A stretch of DNA of 64,000 nt from CALABS01 sp050260775 (lineage in GTDB: Bacteria > Pseudomonadota > Alphaproteobacteria > Rhodospirillales > Magnetospirillaceae): positions 62,001 to 126,000 of the forward strand of contig JBLNCP010000019.1 in assembly GCA_050260775.1 (NCBI GenBank), given 5' to 3'. Made by a program: the position numbers and the translations under genes. Position 1 is the stretch's first letter. The number at the start of each line of letters is the position of its first letter. The notes below the pieces were generated by a model that was not told where the DNA came from, made no database searches, and worked only from the letters and a program-made list of their open reading frames with translations. This document shows, in pieces, positions 32,737 to 43,158 of the stretch.

Positions 32737-33517
32737 GCTGCTCGCCCGCGCCCTCGCCGCCGGCGCCGGCCTCGCCGTCGTCGCGGGACCGCTGGGCAGT
32801 TTCGTGGTCTGGCGCCGCATGGCCTATTTCGGCGACACCCTGGGGCACGCCGCCCTGCTCGGGGTGGTGGGCGGCGTCCTGCTCGGGGTCAACCTGACCG
32901 TCGGCGTCGCGGCCGTCGGTCTCGCCATCGCCGCCCTGCTGGCGCTGGGTCAGGACAAAGGGAAGATCGCGTCGGACACCCTGCTCGGCATCCTCTCCCA
33001 TGGGGCGCTGGCGGCCGGGCTGGTGCTGCTGTCGCTGATGGAGCGGGTGCGGGTCGATCTCATGGGCTGGCTGTTCGGCGACATCCTCGCCGTCGGCTGG
33101 CAGGACGTCGCGGTGGTGTGGGTCGGCGGCGCGGCGGTGCTGGCGCTGCTGGCATGGCTGTGGAAGCCGCTGGTGGCCATGACGGTCGACGAGGACCTCG
33201 CCCGCGTCGAGGGCCACGCGGTCGGCCGGGCCCGCCTGGGCCTGATGCTGCTGATCGCGCTGGTGGTGGCGGCCGCCATGAAGGTGGTCGGCGTCATGCT
33301 GGTCACCTCGCTGCTGGTGGTGCCGGCGGCGGCGGCGCGGCGCTTCTCGCGCACTCCCGAGCAGATGGCCGTCGGGGCGTCCGCCGCCGGATTGCTGGCG
33401 GTGGCCGGCGGGTTGTGGGGAAGCTGGCGGCTCGACACCCCCTCGGGCCCGACGGTGGTGGTGACCGCGGTCGCCCTGTTCGCCCTGTCGCAGGCCCTGC
33501 CGTCCCGTCGGGCCTAG
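32729..33517 (+). CDS. znuB: Zinc ABC transporter permease ZnuB
   Basis: 262 residues, about eight hydrophobic helices. MAYFGDTLGHAALLGVVGG near residue 31 and the segment GDILAVGWQDVAVVW are typical of the ABC-3 metal permease family, and MLVTSLLVVPAAAARRFSRT near residue 190 is the conserved coupling region. Its stop codon overlaps, on opposite strands, the stop of the chemoreceptor gene by three bases. Confidence 0.93.
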   Translation: MDELLARALAAGAGLAVVAGPLGSFVVWRRMAYFGDTLGHAALLGVVGGVLLGVNLTVGVAAVGLAIAALLALGQDKGKIASDTLLGILSHGALAAGLVLLSLMERVRVDLMGWLFGDILAVGWQDVAVVWVGGAAVLALLAWLWKPLVAMTVDEDLARVEGHAVGRARLGLMLLIALVVAAAMKVVGVMLVTSLLVVPAAAARRFSRTPEQMAVGASAAGLLAVAGGLWGSWRLDTPSGPTVVVTAVALFALSQALPSRRA

Positions 33518-34899
33518 ACGTAGCCCATCCGGAGGGCGCCCCAGTGCCGCCCCTTCACCATGATCGGGGCCGAGACGTCCTTGAGCATCTCGGTCCGGCC
33601 GTCGCCCATGTCGCGCCGGTAGGTCTTGATCATGAACGGCTCGGTACTGCGGACCGCGGCCCGGCTGACCGCGTCGTCGAAGATGCGCCGGTTGCGGCTG
33701 TTGGCCATGTTCCAGGCAGGCTGGCCGGGGCGCTGGGGCTGCGAGAACTTCTTGTTGTGGGTCGGCAGGTAGCCGTTGCGGTCGAGGGCGACGCAGAACA
33801 CCACCCGTCCGTCGCCGTCGACGACGGGATCCTGCACCGCCGGCAGCAGACGGTCGGCAAGGTCGGTGAAGACGGTGGTCACCTGCTGCGGGTCGGTCCC
33901 CGGGATCCGCCGGTAATTGCCGTCGAACAGCGCCTCCAGGGTGATGGTCCCGCTGTCGACCGCCCTGTCGAACAGGCCTGAAATCTCGGCAGCCGCCTGC
34001 TGCACCCGCCGGATGTAGGGGAGGTCGGGCAGCTCGATGCCGCTGGCGGCCGCGGCGACCATCATGCGCTCGGCGTCGGTCATCAGACTGTCGAGGCGGC
34101 CGTTGGCCTTTTCCAGGCGTTCGGACTCGCGCGCCACCTGGATGCCGATGTCGGCCACCGCGGAGGCCACCTGCTGGCGGTCGGAATCCACGGTGCGGCC
34201 GGTGTCGACGATCTCTTCGATGTGCGAGACCACCAGGCCGAACAGCGTGTGCACGTCGTCCACCGACGAGCTCAGCTCCTCGGTGGAGGCCAGCACGGTA
34301 TCGGCGTGGTTCAGACTGGCGTCGTTCTCGTCGTTGACGCGCTTGGCGAGTTCCGCCAGCTCGCTGACCGTCGAGCCGATCAACTGGGTGGCGTCGCTGG
34401 TCTGCAGCGCCAGCGACTTGACCTCGCCGGCGACCACGGCGAAGCCCTTTCCCATCTCGCCGGCCCGCGCCGCCTCGATCGAGGCGTTGAGCGCCAGCAG
34501 GCGGGTTTGGCGCGCGATGGTTTCGATGCGGTCGGCGACCTGGGACACCCGGGTCAGCGCCTCGGTCAGGGCGTCCAGGTGCGCCTCGGTGCGGCGCACC
34601 CCTTCCACCAGTGCGGTGATCTCCTTCTGGGCGTTGACCAGGGCGGTGCGCGATCCGTCGGTGAGGTCGGAGACGGTGCCGGAGACCTGCTGCGCCAGGT
34701 GGGCGGCCTCGCCGATCTTGTCGTTGGAGGTGGCCAGGCCTTCGGCGGCCAGGCGCATGCTGTCGATCTGGGCGGTCTGGGCCCGGAAGGCGCTGTTGAC
34801 CGCGTCAATGTCGCCCGCGATGTCGGCCAGCTTGTTCCATAGGCCGCCGATGCAGTCGCCGAGCGATTGCTGAACACCGGGGGGAGTGCTTTCGCTCAT
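33514..34899 (-). CDS. Soluble methyl-accepting chemotaxis protein with C-terminal sensor
   Basis: 461 residues with no signal peptide or membrane helix. The first 280 residues are a coiled-coil MCP signalling module with the CheA/CheW-contact hairpin (about residues 125-160, RQTRLLALNASIEAARAGEM). The last 170 residues are a separate sensor region (ALDRNGYLPTHNKKFSQPQR, RTEMLKDVSAPIMVKG), similar in pattern to Cache/PAS-like folds. The order signalling-then-sensor is reversed from classical receptors. It should feed a cytoplasmic signal into the chemotaxis pathway. Its ligand is unknown. Confidence 0.85.
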   Translation of the reverse strand: MSESTPPGVQQSLGDCIGGLWNKLADIAGDIDAVNSAFRAQTAQIDSMRLAAEGLATSNDKIGEAAHLAQQVSGTVSDLTDGSRTALVNAQKEITALVEGVRRTEAHLDALTEALTRVSQVADRIETIARQTRLLALNASIEAARAGEMGKGFAVVAGEVKSLALQTSDATQLIGSTVSELAELAKRVNDENDASLNHADTVLASTEELSSSVDDVHTLFGLVVSHIEEIVDTGRTVDSDRQQVASAVADIGIQVARESERLEKANGRLDSLMTDAERMMVAAAASGIELPDLPYIRRVQQAAAEISGLFDRAVDSGTITLEALFDGNYRRIPGTDPQQVTTVFTDLADRLLPAVQDPVVDGDGRVVFCVALDRNGYLPTHNKKFSQPQRPGQPAWNMANSRNRRIFDDAVSRAAVRSTEPFMIKTYRRDMGDGRTEMLKDVSAPIMVKGRHWGALRMGYV

Positions 34900-34974
34900 G
34901 GCGCGGCCTCCTTGCTCGCCTGCCAGGCGAAGCTGCTCGAACCCGCTTCGACTATGACATGATGAAACGTGCGG

Positions 34975-35655
34975 TTAAAGCGCTTCTATTACCTTTGTCA
35001 GATATTCGAAGCGGTCGATCACCGCGTCGGCGCCCAATTCGTGCGGCGGGATGCGGGTATAGCCGAAGCTGGTGACCACCACCTTGAGGCCGGCGCCCTT
35101 GCCGGCCAACACGTCGTTGATGGAATCGCCGACCATCACCGCCGCCGACGGCAGCGCGCCTAGCCGGTCGAGGACGGCGGTGACGTGGCGGGGATCGGGT
35201 TTGATCGCCGGCACGTCGTCGCCGCCGACCACCACGTCGAAATAGTGCGACAGTTCCAGTACCCGCAGCACGTCGTGGGTGGCCTTGGTCGGCTTGTTGG
35301 TGCACACGCCGAGCTTGATGTCGCGGGCCTTGAGCTCGGCCAGCGTCTCGCGCACGCCCTCCCAGGGGCGGGTCAGCACGGTGGAATGCGGTTCGTAATG
35401 GTCGAGGAAGTTGCGCAGGAACGGGGCGACGTCGGGGCCGGGCAGGCCGCCGCGGGCGTCGAAGGCGCGGGTGACCAGGGTGGCGGCGCCGTCGCCGATC
35501 ATCGGCTTGATCTCGTCGGGGGCCAGCCCGTCGCGCCCGGCATCGGCCAGCATCCGGTTCACCGCCACCGCGAGGTCGGGAAGGCTGTCGATCAGGGTGC
35601 CGTCCAGATCGAATACGACGGCGCGAGGGTGGGCAGCGCGAAGGCGGGTGGACAT
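34975..35655 (-). CDS. gph: Phosphoglycolate phosphatase-like HAD hydrolase
   Basis: 226 residues from the ATG at 35655. HAD motif I VVFDLDGTLIDS (nucleophile Asp about residue 17), motif II CTNKPT, motif III Lys in IKPDPRHV, motif IV MVGDSINDVLAGKGAG. The cap domain and motif pattern match Gph, which removes phosphate from 2-phosphoglycolate formed by DNA repair or photorespiration-like reactions. The ribosome site is weak. Divergent from glmU across 202 bases. Confidence 0.85.
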   Translation of the reverse strand: MSTRLRAAHPRAVVFDLDGTLIDSLPDLAVAVNRMLADAGRDGLAPDEIKPMIGDGAATLVTRAFDARGGLPGPDVAPFLRNFLDHYEPHSTVLTRPWEGVRETLAELKARDIKLGVCTNKPTKATHDVLRVLELSHYFDVVVGGDDVPAIKPDPRHVTAVLDRLGALPSAAVMVGDSINDVLAGKGAGLKVVVTSFGYTRIPPHELGADAVIDRFEYLTKVIEAL

Positions 35656-35857
35656 CTGGCTGACTTTCCGGCGGTTGCGGCGGGGGGCATCATGCCTGGG
35701 CCGGCGGCCGCTGAACAGCCGCGCGGGCGGGCGGTGCCGGGCCGCCCCGGACAGGGAGGACCTGTAACCTTCGGCAACAAAGATTGACTTGGACCCTCCC
35801 CCCGTTTGTGGCACCTTCCGGCCGCTACCGCAACAGATTGGGTATCATCGTCGTCCC

Positions 35858-37207
35858 ATGTCCAACCGCAAGCTGGCCGTCATCGTTCTCGCCGCAGGCA
35901 TGGGCACCCGCATGAAGTCGGAGTTGCCCAAGGTCATGCATCCGCTCGCCGGCCGTCCGATGGTCTGCCATCTCATGGACACGGTCGCCGGCCTCGCCCC
36001 CGAGAAGGTGGTCGTGGTGATCGGCCCGGGCATGGACCAGGTGGCCAAGGCGGTGGCCCCCGCCGCGACGGTGGTGCAGCAGGAGCGGCTGGGCACCGGG
36101 CACGCGGTGGCGCAGGCGCGCCAGGCCCTTGGCGATTTCGACGGCGATGTCCTGGTTCTGTACGGCGACACGCCGCTGATCACCCGCGACACGCTCGAGC
36201 GCATGCTGGCCGAGGCCCAGGGCCCGAAGGAGCCGGCGGTGGTGGTGCTGGGCTTCAAGCCCGTCGATCCCGGCCATTACGGCCGCCTGGTGGTGGGCGC
36301 CGAGGGCCTCAAGGCCATCATCGAATGGAAGGATGCCACCCCCGAGCAGCGCGGCAATCCGCTGTGCAATTCGGGCGTGATGGCGATCGCCGGGTCGCGG
36401 CTGTGGGGACTGGTCGATCGGCTCGACAACAACAATGCCAAGGGCGAGTACTACCTCACCGACGTGGTGGCGCTGGCCCGCGCCGACGGCGCCAACTGCG
36501 CCTTCGTGCTGGGCGACGAGGAGGAGCTTCTGGGCGTCAACTCGCGCGCCGAGCTGGCCATCGCCGAGGCCATCGTCCAGTCCTGCCTGCGCGCCCGCGC
36601 CATGGACGGCGGCGCCACCCTGATCGATCCCGCCACCGTCACCTTTTCCTGGGACACCAGGCTCGGCCGCGACGTGGTGGTGTGGCCGCACGTGGTCTTC
36701 GCTCCCGGCGTCACCGTCGGCGACCGCGTCAACATCAAGGGCTTCTGCCATTTCGAGCAGTGCTCCATCGCCGACGGCGCCGAACTCGGCCCCTATGCCC
36801 GCCTGCGCCCCGGCGCCGAGATCGGCGAGGGCGCCCACATCGGCAATTTCTGCGAGGTCAAGAAGGCCACCGTCGAGGCCGGCGCCAAGGTCAACCACCT
36901 GACCTACATCGGCGACGCCCGCGTCGGGGCCGGCGCCAACGTCGGCGCCGGGACCATCACCTGCAATTACGACGGCTTCAACAAATCCTTCACCGACATC
37001 GGCGAAGGTGCCTTCATCGGCTCGAACACCTCGCTGGTGGCGCCGGTCAAGGTCGGCGACCGCGCCATCGTGGGCGCCGGCTCGGTGGTTACCAAGGACG
37101 TCAGCGCCGGCGCCCTGGCGGTGGCCCGTGGGCCGCAGATGGAGCTGGCCGGCTGGGCCGACCGCTTCCGCGAGCGCAAGCTCGCCGCCAAGGCGGACAA
37201 GAAGTAG
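35858..37207 (+). CDS. glmU: Bifunctional UDP-GlcNAc pyrophosphorylase / GlcN-1-P acetyltransferase GlmU
   Basis: 449 residues from the ATG at 35858. The N-terminal nucleotidyltransferase has LAAGMGTRMKSELPKVMHPL, and the C-terminal left-handed beta-helix hexapeptide repeats run from about residue 250 (VTVGDRVNIKGFCHFEQCSI). The acetyltransferase signature GAGTITCNYDGFNK is present. It makes UDP-N-acetylglucosamine for peptidoglycan and lipopolysaccharide. glmS follows after 39 bases, giving both ends of the amino-sugar pathway in one unit. Confidence 0.97.
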   Translation: MSNRKLAVIVLAAGMGTRMKSELPKVMHPLAGRPMVCHLMDTVAGLAPEKVVVVIGPGMDQVAKAVAPAATVVQQERLGTGHAVAQARQALGDFDGDVLVLYGDTPLITRDTLERMLAEAQGPKEPAVVVLGFKPVDPGHYGRLVVGAEGLKAIIEWKDATPEQRGNPLCNSGVMAIAGSRLWGLVDRLDNNNAKGEYYLTDVVALARADGANCAFVLGDEEELLGVNSRAELAIAEAIVQSCLRARAMDGGATLIDPATVTFSWDTRLGRDVVVWPHVVFAPGVTVGDRVNIKGFCHFEQCSIADGAELGPYARLRPGAEIGEGAHIGNFCEVKKATVEAGAKVNHLTYIGDARVGAGANVGAGTITCNYDGFNKSFTDIGEGAFIGSNTSLVAPVKVGDRAIVGAGSVVTKDVSAGALAVARGPQMELAGWADRFRERKLAAKADKK

Positions 37208-37246
37208 TCTTCGTAGCGACGCGCGAACCACGGTAGGAGCGGGATC

Positions 37247-39070
<1,824 letters not shown>

Positions 39071-39074
39071 GGCC

Positions 39075-40247
39075 CTAGGCCACCGCCGGGGTCGGCTTCA
39101 TCCTCAGCGCGATGCCGAGGCCGGCCAGCGAGCCGATCAGCCCGAGCAGGTAGACCGCCTGGAGGGAGTAGGAATCGGCGACCAGGCCGGCGAGGGGAAT
39201 GGCCAGCCCGAAGGCCAGATCAAAGAAGGCGAGATAGCCGGCCATGGCCGAGCCGCGATTCTGCTGCGGCACGCGGCGGACGGCCTCGACGCCGAACGAC
39301 GGCACCACCAGGGAGAAGCCGGCCCCGCTGAGGACGACGCCCAGCAGGGCGCCGTACTCGTCCCGGCCGAAGTACAGCAGGGACTGGCCCGCCGCCTCGA
39401 CCGCCAGCGACCACAGGGCGATCCTCACCCCGCCGTGCTTGTCGGGCAATCCGCCCAGGAAGACCCGGGCCGCGACATAGGCGGCGCCGAAGCCGAACAC
39501 CGCGAAGAAGCTCGAACTCCACCCGTTGCGCTGAAAGAACAGGGTGGCGAAGCCCAGAATCATGCCGTAGCCCACGCTGGCCGACAACAGGCCGAGGCCC
39601 GGCTCGGCCACGAAGCCCAGGGTTTGGTGGAAGGGGGCGCGTTCGGCGCCGGACGGATCGTAGCCCGGCATGGCGGCGACGATGGCGGCGCCGCCGCAGG
39701 CCAGCAGGATCGAGGCCCATGCCACCGCCTCGAAGCCGCCGAAGCCGCTGAGCAGGCCGGCCAACGGCGCGCCGATGGCGATGCCCCCGTACATGGCGTT
39801 GCCGTTCCAGGACATGACCATGCCGGCATGGGCGGCGCCCACATGCCGGATCGCCCAGGCCAGGGCGCCGGTCACGATGTAGCTCTCGGCGATGCCGAGG
39901 ATCACCCGGGCCGCGACCAGAAGGCCCAGCTTGGCGGGGATGGCCCCCGCCTCGGCCGAGCACAGGTAACCGACGCCGCACAGCAGGAACAGCAGCATGC
40001 CCCGCCACAGGGCGACCTTGGGACCGAAGCGGTCGGCCGCGCGGCCGGCCGCGGGGCGGGCGAGCAGCATGGCCGCGTATTGGGAGGCGACGATCGACCC
40101 CACCACCAGCGTGCTGCACCCCAAGTGGACGTCCAGGTAGATGGGGATGATGCTGATGGTGGCGCCGATCCCGGCAAAGCAGAGGAAGACCGCCCATACC
40201 GCCGGGGCGATGCGCGCCAGCACCGAGCCGGTCACGCCGTCCGCCAT
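39075..40247 (-). CDS. MFS transporter
   Basis: 390 residues from the ATG at 40247. Twelve hydrophobic helices; the loop 2-3 motif reads GRAADRFGPKVALWRG (MFS motif A type) and the C-half repeat is FLGGLPDKHGGVRIAL. It belongs to a drug/metabolite-exporter-like branch, but direction and substrate cannot be read from sequence. It overlaps the cyclase gene by 16 bases, so it is the last gene of the cyclase/LuxS-fusion operon and probably exports (or imports) its product. It converges on glmS with four bases between stops. Confidence 0.85.
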   Translation of the reverse strand: MADGVTGSVLARIAPAVWAVFLCFAGIGATISIIPIYLDVHLGCSTLVVGSIVASQYAAMLLARPAAGRAADRFGPKVALWRGMLLFLLCGVGYLCSAEAGAIPAKLGLLVAARVILGIAESYIVTGALAWAIRHVGAAHAGMVMSWNGNAMYGGIAIGAPLAGLLSGFGGFEAVAWASILLACGGAAIVAAMPGYDPSGAERAPFHQTLGFVAEPGLGLLSASVGYGMILGFATLFFQRNGWSSSFFAVFGFGAAYVAARVFLGGLPDKHGGVRIALWSLAVEAAGQSLLYFGRDEYGALLGVVLSGAGFSLVVPSFGVEAVRRVPQQNRGSAMAGYLAFFDLAFGLAIPLAGLVADSYSLQAVYLLGLIGSLAGLGIALRMKPTPAVA

Positions 40248-41353
40248 TCCAGATGCTCTCGCTCCAGCACCGCGACGGCGCTGCGGACCTCGTTCCATTC
40301 CAGGTCGTTGAGGAAGGCGCACTCGCCGATGGCCGTGGGGATGGGGATCAGCTGCTTGCCGTCCCGGTGCATCACCCGCTCCTGGACGCCGTTCCAGAAC
40401 AGGTCCGGGGTGATGTTGGGGCTCCACATCGGCAGGCCCAGCGAGCGATAGAGGCCGACGATGCGGTAGTACTCGCGTTGGGGCAGGATCCCGCGTTGGA
40501 GCGACAGGAACGAAGAGAACAGCACGTCGATGGCCACCGCCTCGCCGTGCATGATCTCGTAGCCCGAGGCGGATTCGATGGCGAGGCTGAAGGTGTGGCC
40601 GAAGTCGACCTTGCGCTGCAGGTCGGTCTCGTAAAGGTTGGGCGACAGCTCGTGGACCATGCCCTGGATGGATTTGTCGAGGATGACCTGGCCCAGCGCA
40701 TCCTGGAACTTGAGCGCGTAGAGCGTCGATTTGGCCTGCTCCAGGTCGTGGAACAGGCTGGCGTCGGTGATGACGGCGAGCTTGACGATCTCGCCGACGC
40801 CGTTGGCCAGGTTGCGCCGGTCCAGCGTCTTGAGGAACGACTTGTCGAGGATGACCCCGGCGGGGATCTCGAAACTCCCCATGCGGTTCTTGAACGGGCC
40901 GAAATTCACCCCGGTCTTGATGCCGACCGAGGCGTCGACATAGCCCATCAGGGTCGTCGGGACCTTGATGTGGGGGACGCCGCGGCGGTAGGTGCTGGCG
41001 ACGAAGCCGGCCAGGTCGGTCACCACGCCGCCGCCGATGGCGATCAGGGGCTCGCTGCGCCGCCGGACGTCGTAGTCGCAGAGGTCGGAGAACAGCGAGA
41101 TGTAGCTGGTTTCGGACTTCTGCTTGTCGCCCGAATCGATCAGGGCAATCTTGGCATCCACCCCACGCTGGGCGAAATAGTTGCCGATCTCGGTCTTGTA
41201 GAGCCGGTAGACATTGGCGTCGACCACGACGAAGCGGCGCGTGCCGGGCTCGGTGTCGCCGCCCATCAGCAGTGCATCGTTGTCGGGATCGAAGATCCGC
41301 TGGGTCTTCTTGATCGAGTAGGAGTAGGGCTTGTCGCCTTTCACGATGATCAT
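40232..41353 (-). CDS. Sugar-phosphate cyclase, EEVS/DHQS superfamily
   Basis: 373 residues from the ATG at 41353 with GAGG nine bases upstream (an in-frame TTG three codons earlier has no spacing). NAD-binding IAIGGGVVTDLAGFVAS (107-113 for GGGVVTD), metal ligands Glu188 (NGVGEIVK), His253 (DFGHTFS) and His269 (MHGEAV). The lid VDASVGIKTGVNFGPFKNRM with KNRMGSF (155-161) is the 2-epi-5-epi-valiolone synthase-type pattern; 3-dehydroquinate synthase has GGKTGVN and KNMIGAF. It should cyclise a ketose phosphate, sedoheptulose 7-phosphate in that group. The product is unproven. Confidence 0.85.
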   Translation of the reverse strand: MIIVKGDKPYSYSIKKTQRIFDPDNDALLMGGDTEPGTRRFVVVDANVYRLYKTEIGNYFAQRGVDAKIALIDSGDKQKSETSYISLFSDLCDYDVRRRSEPLIAIGGGVVTDLAGFVASTYRRGVPHIKVPTTLMGYVDASVGIKTGVNFGPFKNRMGSFEIPAGVILDKSFLKTLDRRNLANGVGEIVKLAVITDASLFHDLEQAKSTLYALKFQDALGQVILDKSIQGMVHELSPNLYETDLQRKVDFGHTFSLAIESASGYEIMHGEAVAIDVLFSSFLSLQRGILPQREYYRIVGLYRSLGLPMWSPNITPDLFWNGVQERVMHRDGKQLIPIPTAIGECAFLNDLEWNEVRSAVAVLEREHLEWRTA

Positions 41354-41364
41354 GGCGGTCAACC

Positions 41365-43053
41365 TCAGTTGATGGAGTGGGCCAGGCCGGGAAGGGCCGA
41401 GCGTGCGAGGGTCTTGGCGCCGGCGAGGTCGTGGGTCCTAGCCATCCCGCACAGCGCCTCGGTGCGGTAGGGGACCTCGTCCAGTTCCAGGATCCGCTCC
41501 AGGGCGGTGACGACGGCGCGGATCATGAATGCCCGGTCCAGCGGGGAGGCGGTGGTGAGGTAAAGGCCGGTCTGGCAGCCCATCGGCCCGACGCCGAGGA
41601 ACCCCGGCACCAATCCCGGCAGCAGGAACAAGAGGCAGTGCTCCAGGCTGTGCAGCACCTCGGCGGCCAGCGGTTCGCTGTTGGGCTGAGCCAGGCGCAG
41701 GTCGTAAAGGACCGCGACGCCGCCCTCGGGCCCCATCTGGGCGTCGGCGGCGCGCAGGTAGGGGGCGGTCACCGTGCGGTGGTCGATATGGCCGAAGCGG
41801 GACGGATCCCAACCGGAATGCCCGAGCACGTGCGACAGGATGAACTTGGCCGAGCGCGGAGCGATGTCGCGCCACAGGGGGGCGTGGTTGTAGAGCTCGA
41901 CGGTGCAATAACCGGTGTAGCCTCCGCGGATCAGGGCGGAAATGGTCCCGGCGTAGTCGATGTTCCCGTTGCCGAACAGGTCGTGGTAATGGACCTTGCC
42001 GTTCACGGTGTTGCAGACCGTGTCGGCGATCACCCCGGGTTGGCGTCCGTTGCCGAGGCGGAGGCTGGCGATCGCGTCATAGGCGCGCAGCACCCGCTCG
42101 TACTCGACGCCCGACACCGAATCCAGATAGGCGAGGATCTCGTGCTTGAGATCCGAGGTTTCGTTCTGCCGGATGTGCGTCCTGTCGATGATCAGGGTTT
42201 CCGGTCCCGCGGACAAACCCGCGGCTTTCGCCCTGGCGCCTTCGCCGGCGATGAAGAGCTTGCGGCTGCCGTCGATGAACAGATAGACCCCGGATTCGTC
42301 GATGTCGTAGAGGGTCGCCGGGTCTTCGCTCGCCGGGCGCGCCAGGAGGCCGACCACCTCGGCGGTCCTGGCGGTCGCGAACTTGAGGTTGAACCCTTCG
42401 CGGATGTCCGCCATGTGGACGTATCGGGCTTCCCGTGCGGCCGTCTCGATGGCGTGGAGGTAGTCTTCCTCGGTGCAGAACACATGGCCGATGTCCATGT
42501 GCAGGCCGAACCGGGGATCAGCGACCAGCGCGATCAGTTCCCGCGCATCGGCCAGGGTCTCGATGAACATGCCCGGCTCGGGCTCGAGCACCAGATTGAC
42601 GTCGCCGCGGATGAGTCCGAGCAGGCCAGTGATCTCGCCGGCCAGGATCCGCAGGATGTCGGCGCGGGCCATTCCCCGATGCTCATCGCGGAGGTAGCCG
42701 CTTTGGAAGGACACCAGCGGGATGCCGATCTTCTCCGCCAGCACGATGCCCAGGCGGATCAGGTCGGCCCGAAGCGCCCGGTTGCGCTCGCTGACATTGA
42801 TCAGCGACGGCTCGTGCGGAACGTCCGACAGGAACTTGGTGGTCGCCGTGGAGATGCAGGCCGGCTTGATGCCCGCGTTGGAGAAGTAGTCGCGCAGTTC
42901 CCTCGCGCGGTCTTCGGTGACCGCATGCGGATCGAACTGGCCGCGCTGGAATGACAACTCGACGCCAGAGAAGCCGTATCGCAAGAGGTCGTCGCAAACC
43001 TCCTCGACGGGAAGCAGGTTGGCGCTGTTTAAGCTGTAACTGAGTTTGAACAT
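41365..43053 (-). CDS. Fusion of sugar-isomerase-type TIM barrel with LuxS-like domain
   Basis: 562 residues. Residues 1-215 and 350-410 form an IolE/AP-endonuclease-2-type barrel with likely metal ligands Glu157 (LVLEPEPG), Asp187 and His190 (HMDIGH), His213 (YVHMAD) and Glu386 (CTVELYNH). Residues 216-350 are an insertion of unknown fold. Residues 420-555 are LuxS-like: IDHRTVTAPYLR with His425, YDLRLAQPN with Arg453, HSLEH with His468, Glu471 and His472, PMGCQTG with Cys493, and ALCGMARTHDL with Cys535. LuxS cleaves S-ribosylhomocysteine; here the substrate is unknown. First gene of the operon, before the cyclase. Confidence 0.85.
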   Translation of the reverse strand: MFKLSYSLNSANLLPVEEVCDDLLRYGFSGVELSFQRGQFDPHAVTEDRARELRDYFSNAGIKPACISTATTKFLSDVPHEPSLINVSERNRALRADLIRLGIVLAEKIGIPLVSFQSGYLRDEHRGMARADILRILAGEITGLLGLIRGDVNLVLEPEPGMFIETLADARELIALVADPRFGLHMDIGHVFCTEEDYLHAIETAAREARYVHMADIREGFNLKFATARTAEVVGLLARPASEDPATLYDIDESGVYLFIDGSRKLFIAGEGARAKAAGLSAGPETLIIDRTHIRQNETSDLKHEILAYLDSVSGVEYERVLRAYDAIASLRLGNGRQPGVIADTVCNTVNGKVHYHDLFGNGNIDYAGTISALIRGGYTGYCTVELYNHAPLWRDIAPRSAKFILSHVLGHSGWDPSRFGHIDHRTVTAPYLRAADAQMGPEGGVAVLYDLRLAQPNSEPLAAEVLHSLEHCLLFLLPGLVPGFLGVGPMGCQTGLYLTTASPLDRAFMIRAVVTALERILELDEVPYRTEALCGMARTHDLAGAKTLARSALPGLAHSIN

Positions 43054-43158
43054 GATGATCGCCCCTCACTCACACGCTCGAATGGCCTGCCCCGGCAGGG
43101 AAGACGATCGGAGGTAGTAACGTGGGGGATATATCTCGCGTCCGGTGCGGGAGCGCAA

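Noticed and set aside
37208..37246. glmS ribozyme ahead of glmS
   Set aside because: The gap is 39 bases, far too short, and such ribozymes are found in Gram-positives.
40232..41353. Cyclase as the housekeeping 3-dehydroquinate synthase AroB
   Set aside because: The pocket reads VGIKTGVNF and KNRMGSF, not GGKTGVN and KNMIGAF, and no aroK or other shikimate gene is adjacent. Not fully excluded without an assay.
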